DNA from: Mesorhizobium loti | GTDB lineage: Bacteria; Pseudomonadota; Alphaproteobacteria; Rhizobiales; Rhizobiaceae | Assembly: GCF_003148495.1 (NCBI RefSeq) | Contig: NZ_QGGH01000004.1 | Location: forward strand, 186,001-250,000 | Reading direction: 5' to 3' | DNA: 64,000 nucleotides | Shown here: one piece after another, positions 24,118 to 30,754 of the stretch | How positions within the stretch are numbered: the stretch's first letter is position 1 | Layout of the letters: each line of letters starts with the position of its first letter | Notes under the pieces: generated by a model | What the model was told of the DNA's origin: nothing | Databases searched by the model: none | Seen by the model: only the letters and a program-made list of their open reading frames with translations | Program-made: the position numbers and the translations under genes

Positions 24118-25222
24118 GCTGGGCCCTCCGTTCCGAGGCCACATCGTGGATCGCGGTTCTCACCGCGCGGCCGGATCCCTTCTCGAACAGGGACAGCCGT
24201 GCGCTGCTCAGCGTCAGGCCGACATGGTCGCCGGTGGAGAGCCGGATTTCGGCCGGCACGCGTGCCTTGATGATGCCGTCCGCCGTCTCGACCGCGACGA
24301 TCTGCGTAGTGCCGAGATATTCGGCGCCGTAGATGGCGCCGCGCAGCTTGGAGCTGTCGTCGAAGCGGATGTGTTCGGGCCTGATACCAAGCGCCATCTC
24401 GCTAGGTGCGATATCCTCACGCACCTCCGGCACCGCCACCTTTGCGCCTTGCACGACGATCTCCTTCGCGCCCTTGGCGACCCCGCCGCCAAAGCCCAAA
24501 AAGTTCATCGGCGGTGAGCCGATGAAGTCGGCGACGAACATGGTCGCCGGGCGGTCGTAGATTTCGCGTGGGCTTCCGAACTGTTCGATGACGCCATGGT
24601 TCATCACCGCGATCTTGTCGGCCATCGACATCGCTTCCATCTGGTCGTGCGTGACATAGACTGTCGTGGCGTGGATGCGGTTGTGCAGCTCGCGCAGCTC
24701 ATGGACCATCAGATCGCGGAATTCGGTGTCGAGCGTGCCGAGCGGCTCGTCCATCAGGAAGCATTTTGGCCGGCGCACGATGGCGCGGCCGAGCGCGACG
24801 CGCTGGCGGTCACCGCCGGCAAGGCCGGAGACGGATTTGTTGAGCAGATGGTCGATGCGCAGCAGCTTCGCCGTTTCCTCGACCCGCGTGCGGATCTCGG
24901 CCGAAGGCATGCCTTGCGCCAACAGCGGGAAGCCGATGTTCTTGCGCACATTCATGTGCGGATAGAGCGCAAACAGCTGGAAGACGAAGGCAATGTCGCG
25001 CTCGCGTGCCCGCAGCATGGTGACATCGTCGCCGCCGAGCAGGATCTGGCCGCCGGTCGGCAGCTCGAGCCCCGCGATCATGCGCAAGGTCGTCGTCTTG
25101 CCGCAGCCCGATGGTCCGAGCATGACGAAGAATTCGCCATCCTCGACGACGAAGTTGGAATCCTGCACGGCAACGAAATCGCCGAAGGCCTTTCTCAGGT
25201 GCTGGACGCGGATTTCGGCCAT
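24110..25222 (-). CDS. ABC transporter ATP-binding protein (MalK/UgpC type) with atypical signature, first ATPase
   Basis: A 370-residue ATPase with Walker A GPSGCGKTT (36-44), Q-loop FQLFALYPHMNV, Walker B CFLMDEPLGTLD and switch THDQMEAM. The ABC signature is LAGGDRQRVALG (134-145) instead of LSGGQ: the serine that contacts the ATP gamma-phosphate across the dimer is alanine and the glutamine is aspartate. Paired with the neighbouring ATPase, which has a normal LSGGE, this would give one canonical and one degenerate nucleotide site. The C-terminal regulatory domain is present. It lies just after the small membrane protein gene. Substrate class is inferred from the operon (a triose, polyol or related compound). 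Confidence 0.88.
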   Translation of the reverse strand: MAEIRVQHLRKAFGDFVAVQDSNFVVEDGEFFVMLGPSGCGKTTTLRMIAGLELPTGGQILLGGDDVTMLRARERDIAFVFQLFALYPHMNVRKNIGFPLLAQGMPSAEIRTRVEETAKLLRIDHLLNKSVSGLAGGDRQRVALGRAIVRRPKCFLMDEPLGTLDTEFRDLMVHELRELHNRIHATTVYVTHDQMEAMSMADKIAVMNHGVIEQFGSPREIYDRPATMFVADFIGSPPMNFLGFGGGVAKGAKEIVVQGAKVAVPEVREDIAPSEMALGIRPEHIRFDDSSKLRGAIYGAEYLGTTQIVAVETADGIIKARVPAEIRLSTGDHVGLTLSSARLSLFEKGSGRAVRTAIHDVASERRAQHG

Positions 25223-25224
25223 GA

Positions 25225-25431
25225 TTATTCCGGGAACTTAGAGACGATGATGAACATCACGGTGCCGGCAAGCATGGTGATGAAGGAATAGGTATAGAGC
25301 GACAGCGCGAAGGGCTGGAACAGCATCAGGAAGCCGATGGCGATCAGCGCCGTCGCGATGTTTTCCATCAGGCCGCGCCTGGCCCAGACCGGCCACCGCG
25401 ATTTGCGTTTACCGTGTTTGGTCATGCTCAT
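25225..25431 (-). CDS. Small two-span membrane protein of the ABC operon
   Basis: A 68-residue protein with a basic N-terminus (KHGKRKSRWPVWARRG) and two hydrophobic helices (about 23-42 and 45-64). Its start overlaps the permease stop and the ATPase gene begins 2 bp after its end, so it is an integral operon member. The rhizobial glycerol transporter operon also has a small membrane protein (GlpU) of unknown function in this place. The two are analogous by position; I cannot claim sequence homology. It may assemble with or stabilise the permeases. Confidence 0.7.
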   Translation of the reverse strand: MSMTKHGKRKSRWPVWARRGLMENIATALIAIGFLMLFQPFALSLYTYSFITMLAGTVMFIIVSKFPE

Positions 25432-26378
25432 TTGCGCACCGCGCCGAAGGTGATGCCGCGCAGCAATTGCTTGCGAAGCAGGATGGTGAAAACCAGGATC
25501 GGCACCAGGAAGATCGTCGTGCCGGCTGCCACCGCCGGCCAGTCCTGGCCGCCCTCGCCGATGATGGTCGGGATGAAGGGCGGCGCGGTCTGCGCCGTGC
25601 CGGAGGTCAGAAGCGCCGCGAAGGCATACTCGTTCCAGGCGAAGATCAGGCAGAAGATCGCGGTCGCGGCAATGCCGGTCGTCGCCTGCGGCAGCACTGT
25701 GCGCCAGAAGGCCTGCAGCCGCGTATAGCCGTCGATCATCGCCGCCTCCTCATATTCGCGCGGGATCTCGTCGATGAAGCCTTTCAGCAGCCATACAGCC
25801 AGCGACACGTTGACTGCCGTGTAGAGCAGGATCATGCCGAGCGCCGTGTCCGACAGGCCGAGCTCGCGGTACATCAGGTAGATCGGAATGGCGACAGCGA
25901 TCGGCGGCATGAAGCGCGTCGACAGGATGAAGAACAAAAGGTCGTCGGCGAGCGGCACCTTGAAGCGCGAGAAGCCATAGGCAGACAGCGTGCCGAGGAA
26001 CACGGCGCAGAAGGTCGAACCGAAGGCGATGATCAGCGAATTGACGAAGCGCGGCAGGAAGTTGGACGGGCCGGCGATCACCATATTGCGCTTGCGCGTG
26101 GTCTCGTCGCAGAAGCCCGTCGCGGGACCCAGCGAGTTGATGTATTCCGGCGTCTGCCGCGTCCGCGTCGTGAACAGATTGCAGTAGCCTTCGAGGCTCG
26201 GCTGGAACAGGATCTTGGGCGGATAGGCGATCGAGTCCGGCGGCGTCTTGAAGCTGGTGGCGAAGATCCACAGCAGCGGCACGATCGAAATCAGCGCGTA
26301 GAGCACGATGATCGTGCCGGCGATGCGCTTCGAGTTGGCCGAGGGTGCGACGACCGAATGGGCTGTGGTCAGGCTCAT
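25428..26378 (-). CDS. ABC transporter permease (MalG/UgpE type)
   Basis: A 316-residue inner-membrane permease with six predicted helices and the CUT1 permease coupling motif EYEEAAMIDGYTRLQAFWRTVLP (near 205-227), whose EAA and G residues contact the ATPase. An unusually long periplasmic loop follows the first helix (about 50-90, with two cysteines-free charged segments and the KTPPDSIAYPP start typical of MalG homologues). It overlaps the MalF-type gene by 4 bp (ATGA) and the small membrane protein gene by 4 bp. Together with the MalF-type partner it forms the channel. Confidence 0.9.
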   Translation of the reverse strand: MSLTTAHSVVAPSANSKRIAGTIIVLYALISIVPLLWIFATSFKTPPDSIAYPPKILFQPSLEGYCNLFTTRTRQTPEYINSLGPATGFCDETTRKRNMVIAGPSNFLPRFVNSLIIAFGSTFCAVFLGTLSAYGFSRFKVPLADDLLFFILSTRFMPPIAVAIPIYLMYRELGLSDTALGMILLYTAVNVSLAVWLLKGFIDEIPREYEEAAMIDGYTRLQAFWRTVLPQATTGIAATAIFCLIFAWNEYAFAALLTSGTAQTAPPFIPTIIGEGGQDWPAVAAGTTIFLVPILVFTILLRKQLLRGITFGAVRK

Positions 26379-27322
26379 CTCTGCTTCACCTTGTTGAGCG
26401 CCTTGACGTAGATGTTGGCCAGACCAAACACCGCAACGAACAGGATGATGGCGAAGGCCGAGGAGTAGCCGGTACGCCAGCTCTCAAAAGCCTGCCGCTT
26501 CAGGGTGATCGAGGCGACCTCGGTGGTCGAACCTGGCCCGCCGCCGGTCAACAGATTGACCATGTCGAACATCTTGAAGTTCTCGATGCCGCGAAACAGC
26601 ACCGCCAGCATGATGAAGGGCAGCGCCATTGGCAGCGTGATCGACCAGAATTGCCGCCAGTTGGAGGCGCGGTCGACCTCGGCCGCCTCATAGATGTATT
26701 CGGGGATGGAGCGTAAGCCCGCGAGGCAGATCAGCATCACGTAGGGCGTCCACATCCAGGTGTCGACGATGATGATCGACCACGGCGCCAGCGAGACGTT
26801 GGAGAGCATCTGGATATCGGTCGGCGGGATCCTCGTGACGAAGGAAATTGCGTAGGCGAACAGGCCGATCTGTGGCTCGTAGAGGAAGCGCCAGAAATTG
26901 CCGACCACCGCCGGCGACAGCATCATCGGCACCAGGATCAGCGTCGTCCAGAAGGCATGGCCACGGAACTTCCTGTCGATCAGCCAGGCCAGCGTGAAGC
27001 CGATCAGCGTCTGCAACAGGATGGTCCAGAACACGAAATGCGCCGTCGTCTGCATGGCGATCCAGATATCCTTGTCGCCGAGGATGCGCTGGTAGTTGGC
27101 GAAACCGAGATTCTTCACCACCTCGTTTGGGCGGTTGGCGCGGTAGTTGGTGAACGACAGATAGATCGCCCAGAACAGCGGGAAGATGTTGATGGCCAGC
27201 AGCAACAGGATCGTCGGCGAGATGAACAGCCAGGCGAGGCCCTTGTCGCTGATGCCCCGGACTTTGCGGGCCAACGGTTCCGGGGTCGCCCGGGCAACGT
27301 TCTCCGCGGTCCGATTGAGCAT
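26375..27322 (-). CDS. ABC transporter permease (MalF/UgpA type)
   Basis: A 315-residue permease with six predicted helices starting GLAWLFISPTILLLLAINI and the EAA coupling loop YIYEAAEVDRASNWRQFWSI near residue 215. The ATG used has AGGA seven bases upstream; an in-frame ATG 21 bp earlier lacks one. The start lies 111 bp downstream of the binding-protein gene, and a strong stem-loop occupies that gap. It pairs with the MalG-type permease encoded next. The substrate cannot be deduced from the permease. Confidence 0.9.
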   Translation of the reverse strand: MLNRTAENVARATPEPLARKVRGISDKGLAWLFISPTILLLLAINIFPLFWAIYLSFTNYRANRPNEVVKNLGFANYQRILGDKDIWIAMQTTAHFVFWTILLQTLIGFTLAWLIDRKFRGHAFWTTLILVPMMLSPAVVGNFWRFLYEPQIGLFAYAISFVTRIPPTDIQMLSNVSLAPWSIIIVDTWMWTPYVMLICLAGLRSIPEYIYEAAEVDRASNWRQFWSITLPMALPFIMLAVLFRGIENFKMFDMVNLLTGGGPGSTTEVASITLKRQAFESWRTGYSSAFAIILFVAVFGLANIYVKALNKVKQR

Positions 27323-27376
27323 GGTGAGTCCTGCTTCGGTCACTTGGTCGTCTCTGTCATGGAATTTATCTGAACT

Positions 27377-27406
27377 GCGTCCCGTGCCAAGAGCGGCACG
27401 GGACGC
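27377..27406 (-). other. Strong 12-bp stem-loop between binding-protein and permease genes
   Basis: GCGTCCCGTGCC (27377-27388), a six-base loop and GGCACGGGACGC (27395-27406) form a perfect 12-bp GC-rich hairpin. It lies just after the binding-protein stop in an otherwise compact operon and lacks a following U-tract on the leftward strand. Such hairpins behind binding-protein genes usually protect the upstream mRNA and give more binding protein than permease; partial termination is the alternative. Confidence 0.7.
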
Positions 27407-27432
27407 TTGGGCCTAGCTCGGGAGGAGCCGGG

Positions 27433-28764
27433 TTACATCTTGCCATCGTCCTGGAAGACCTGCGTCCAGTCCTTGACCAGGCCGTCCAGCGCATCCTTGG
27501 CCGAGCCCTGGCCGGCGACGACATAGTCGTGGAAACGCTTCTGCGAGGCCTGCAGCAGCGGGGCGTAGCTCGGCTCGGCCCAGAAGTCCTTCACGATGGC
27601 CATCGAGTCGAGGAAGGTCTGCGCGTAGGGCTGGCTGGCCGGGAACTTAGGATCCTTGACCACCGCGTTGAGGCAGGAATAGCCGCCGAGCGACCACCAC
27701 TTGGCCTGCACATCCTTGTTGGCGAACCACTTGATGTATTTCAGCGCCGATTCCTGCTTGTCGGAATAGGACACCACCGAGATGCCCTGGCCGCCGAGCT
27801 GGGCGAACTGCTCGCCGTCCGGACCCTTCGGGTTGACGAAGTAGCCGATCTTGTCGCCGCCGACATTCTCGTCCTTCTGTAGGCCCGGCCACGTGAAGGC
27901 GAAGTTCATGTGCATCGCCACCTGGCCGGATTTGAAGGCATCGACGCCTTCGCCCATATAGCTGTTCGAGGCGCCCGGAGGCGTGCAGCAATCATAGAGC
28001 GCCTTGTAGAATTCCAGCCCCTTCACCGATTTGTCGGAATTGACGAAGCCTTCCATTTCATAGGGCTTCTTGGGGTTCTCGTACTGGAAGCCGTAGCTGT
28101 AGAGCACGTCCATGGCGCCCATGGTGATGCCTTCCGAGCCGCGCTCGGTGTAGATCGAGGCGCCATAGACGGTCTTGCCGTCGATCTCGCGCTTCTGGAA
28201 GAACTCGGCGATCTGCTTCAGCTGGTCGAAGGTGGTCGGCGGGCCGAGATCCCAGCCGTACTTCTCCTTGAATTCCTTCTGCAGCTCCGGCTTGGAGAAC
28301 CAGTCCTTGCGATAGGTCCAGCCGACGACGTCGCCCATGGCCGGCAGCGCCCAGTAGTTCGGCGTGTTCTTCGGCCATTCCGAATAGCCGACGACGGTTG
28401 CGGGCACGAAGTCGTCCATGCTGATCTTCTCCTTGTCGAAGAAGTCGTTCAGCTTGACATAGTGGCCGTTCTCGGCGGCGCCGCCGATCCACTGGCTGTC
28501 GCCGATGATCAGGTCGCACAGCTTGCCGTGCGAATTCAACTCGTTGAGGAAACGGTCGGCATAGTTGGTCCACGGCACGAACTCGAATTTCATGCCGATG
28601 CCGGTTTCCTTGGTAAAATCCTTGGACAGTTCGACAAGCGCGTTTGCCGGGTCCCAGGCGGCCCAGCACAGCGTCAGGTCTTCAGCGTGCGCGACGTTCG
28701 AGACGGCTGTCGACGCTGTAATCGCCGAGGTCAGTCCCAACGCCAGTTTCAAGCTCGATTTCAT
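27433..28764 (-). CDS. ABC transporter periplasmic sugar/polyol-binding protein
   Basis: A 443-residue family 1-type binding protein with a cleavable signal peptide (basic MKSSLKLALGL, a hydrophobic core, and cleavage expected near AHAED around residue 27). The mature part begins DLTLCWAAWDPANALVELSKDF and continues with the usual two-lobe pattern, for example LCDLIIGDSQWIGGAAENGHY and ALPAMGDVVGWTYRKDWF. Aromatic residues common in sugar sites are frequent. It is the first gene of the 13-gene operon that also encodes two dihydroxyacetone-type kinases, so a small ketose, polyol or triose ligand is likely. It is shorter than rhizobial GlpV as I recall it, so glycerol is not assured. Confidence 0.88.
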   Translation of the reverse strand: MKSSLKLALGLTSAITASTAVSNVAHAEDLTLCWAAWDPANALVELSKDFTKETGIGMKFEFVPWTNYADRFLNELNSHGKLCDLIIGDSQWIGGAAENGHYVKLNDFFDKEKISMDDFVPATVVGYSEWPKNTPNYWALPAMGDVVGWTYRKDWFSKPELQKEFKEKYGWDLGPPTTFDQLKQIAEFFQKREIDGKTVYGASIYTERGSEGITMGAMDVLYSYGFQYENPKKPYEMEGFVNSDKSVKGLEFYKALYDCCTPPGASNSYMGEGVDAFKSGQVAMHMNFAFTWPGLQKDENVGGDKIGYFVNPKGPDGEQFAQLGGQGISVVSYSDKQESALKYIKWFANKDVQAKWWSLGGYSCLNAVVKDPKFPASQPYAQTFLDSMAIVKDFWAEPSYAPLLQASQKRFHDYVVAGQGSAKDALDGLVKDWTQVFQDDGKM

Positions 28765-28865
28765 GCCTTCCTCCCATTTGCGAAACGCGCCCGGATGACG
28801 GTTTCAAGAGCCTTCAACCCCTCTCCTCAGGGGCCTAAACATGGCGGCGCAACAGCACCGCAGAT

Positions 28866-28903
28866 GTTTAGTAATTTGTTTAGTGATGCAATTTTTACTA
28901 AAC
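28866..28903. promoter_or_regulatory. Candidate operator upstream of the ABC-DAK-Dha operon
   Basis: GTTTAGTAA (28866-28874) and TTACTAAAC (28895-28903) are perfect inverted repeats 20 bp apart, with a further GTTTAGT (28878-28884) between them. The whole block is strikingly AT-rich in GC-rich surroundings and lies about 100 bp before the binding-protein start. The arrangement fits a binding site for a repressor such as a DeoR, LacI or GntR family protein. No regulator gene of these families is next to the operon in this window. Confidence 0.55.
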
Positions 28904-29050
28904 AAGGCAAGCGAATTCGTTGCTGCGCCGCAGCATGCCTATGCCGGTGTCTGAAAACGTTGGGAAAAGTGCTGATCGCTGGCCGGGCCCGCGCGGATTG
29001 TCGAAGCTGCGCGGGCCGACCTCGACCAGATCTAAGGGCCTTCCCGACTC

Positions 29051-29740
29051 TCAGTCGACCCGTTTGGTGCTCACCATGACCTTCCGGATCGGCGGCGCCG
29101 GCGGCAGCAGTTCGCGGATGTCGGCGAAGGGGAACGTCGGTTCGAAGCGGAAGGCTTCGGCCAACGAGCCCTGCGCGCCGTTGCACTGGCCGGCGCGAAA
29201 AAGGTTCTGCATTCGCGCGCCATCGACGAAGCGGTCGGGATCCTGCGACTGATGCATGCGGATCGCCCTGGCCTTGATCTCGGCATGGGCGGAAATGTCG
29301 ACATAGTGCGTCGGCGAAAAACCGGTGCCGCCCATCGTGTCGGCATGCAGCACTGGAACCCCGAACGACGCCGCGATGCGCACGCCGTCCGACAGCGCGC
29401 GGTGGTCGGCATGATAGTCGTTGGGCGCATGCGTGATCGCCAGATCTGGTCCGGTCTCGCGAATCAGTGCTTTCAGCGCCCCGATCAGCGCTGCATCGGC
29501 CACCAGCTCGCCGTCGGGAAAGTCGAGGAAGCGCAGCGCCGCCCCGAGCAGCGCGGCCGCGGCCGTTGCTTCCTCGCGACGGACGCGAGCGAGAACAACG
29601 GGATCACTCTTGCCGCCCTTGGCACCATCCGTGGCTATGGCAAAAGTGAGTTCTGCGCCTTGCGCGGCATAGGCGGCCATCGTACCGAACATGAAGATCT
29701 CGATGTCGTCCGGATGCGCACCGAGCGCCAGGATTTTCAA
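29051..29740 (-). CDS. PIG-L family deacetylase
   Basis: A 229-residue zinc-dependent LmbE/PIG-L deacetylase. The metal site is formed by GAHPDD (7-12) near the N-terminus and NDYHADHRAL near residue 107. ATDGAKGG and RREEATAAAALLG are also family-typical. Members remove acetyl groups from N-acetylglucosaminyl compounds or related amides. The TTG start is chosen for the GGGGAGAG eight bases upstream; the frame is open nine codons further up. It is divergent from the DMT transporter with 28 bp between starts, so both are controlled from one short region. The substrate is unknown. Confidence 0.85.
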   Translation of the reverse strand: MKILALGAHPDDIEIFMFGTMAAYAAQGAELTFAIATDGAKGGKSDPVVLARVRREEATAAAALLGAALRFLDFPDGELVADAALIGALKALIRETGPDLAITHAPNDYHADHRALSDGVRIAASFGVPVLHADTMGGTGFSPTHYVDISAHAEIKARAIRMHQSQDPDRFVDGARMQNLFRAGQCNGAQGSLAEAFRFEPTFPFADIRELLPPAPPIRKVMVSTKRVD

Positions 29741-29768
29741 ACCACTCTCTCCCCGGAAATGGAACAAC

Positions 29769-30659
29769 GTGACGAACGGAATTCTGCTCGCCCTGATCGC
29801 CTACGCAAGCTATTCGGGCAGCGATGCCGTTGTCAAAAGCCTGGGTGGACAATTCACGGTCTTCGAGATCGGCTTCTTCACGACGCTGTTTGCCGGCTGT
29901 TTTCTCTTCTTCACGCGCCCGGCGGACGAGCGCTGGCGTGATTTCTGGCGCACCAAGAGGCCTTGGGCTGTGCAGGCGCGTGCCTGGGCCGGCATCGCGT
30001 CCGGCGTGCTCAGCGTCTACGCCTTCACCACAATTCCACTGGCCGAGTCCTACGCGCTGATCTTCCTGGCGCCGCTCTGCGTCACCATCCTCTCCACGCT
30101 GATCCTCAAGGAGAAGGTCGGCCCCTGGCGCTGGCTGGCGGTGGTTGCCGGTTTTGCCGGCGTCATGCTGGTGGTGCGGCCGGGCTTTCGCGAACTCAAT
30201 CTCGGCCACCTTGCCGCTTTCGGGGTTGCATTCCTCGCCGCGACCAGCGTCATCCTGATGCGTTCGCTGGCCCAGCAGGAAAAGCGCACCACCATGCTGG
30301 GCGTGCTGATCGGCTATGGTCTGCTGTTCAACGGCATCGGTGCCGCTGCCACCGCATTCACCGTTCCCAGCGGAAAACAGTTGCTGTGGCTGGTGATGGC
30401 GGGTGCCTTCACTGCCTGCGGCCAGCTGTTGCAGCTGCTGGCCATGAAATACGCACCCGCCAACCGGGTCGCGCCGACGCATTATTCGCAAATCGTCTGG
30501 GCGGTGATCCTCGGCGCGCTGTTCTTCCAGGAATACCCCGACTGGCTGTCGCTGGTCGGCCTGGCGGTCGTCGGTGGGGCCGGCCTGCTGACCATGGTGC
30601 GCGAGGAAGCGCGGCTGGGCACGGTGCGCTGGAACCCGTTTTCGCGCACCCGGCTTTGA
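29769..30659 (+). CDS. DMT-superfamily (EamA) transporter
   Basis: A 296-residue membrane protein with ten predicted helices in two EamA repeats. The N-terminal repeat starts GILLALIAYASYSGSDAVVK, and the conserved ends of the repeats are AESYALIFLAPLCVTILSTLILKEKVG and RVAPTHYSQIVWAVILGALFFQEYP. EamA proteins export amino acids or other small metabolites; the direction and substrate here are unknown. The GTG start follows GGAAC closely. The ORF extends 26 codons upstream but that portion is antisense to the PIG-L gene. Confidence 0.85.
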   Translation: MTNGILLALIAYASYSGSDAVVKSLGGQFTVFEIGFFTTLFAGCFLFFTRPADERWRDFWRTKRPWAVQARAWAGIASGVLSVYAFTTIPLAESYALIFLAPLCVTILSTLILKEKVGPWRWLAVVAGFAGVMLVVRPGFRELNLGHLAAFGVAFLAATSVILMRSLAQQEKRTTMLGVLIGYGLLFNGIGAAATAFTVPSGKQLLWLVMAGAFTACGQLLQLLAMKYAPANRVAPTHYSQIVWAVILGALFFQEYPDWLSLVGLAVVGGAGLLTMVREEARLGTVRWNPFSRTRL

Positions 30660-30754
30660 ACCGGCTCCGTTCCATGAGTTGCACCACGGCCGCGACCGCT
30701 GATATGCGGACGTAAGCGCGCTTGCCACGATTGGACGAACGCATTCCTGGACCG

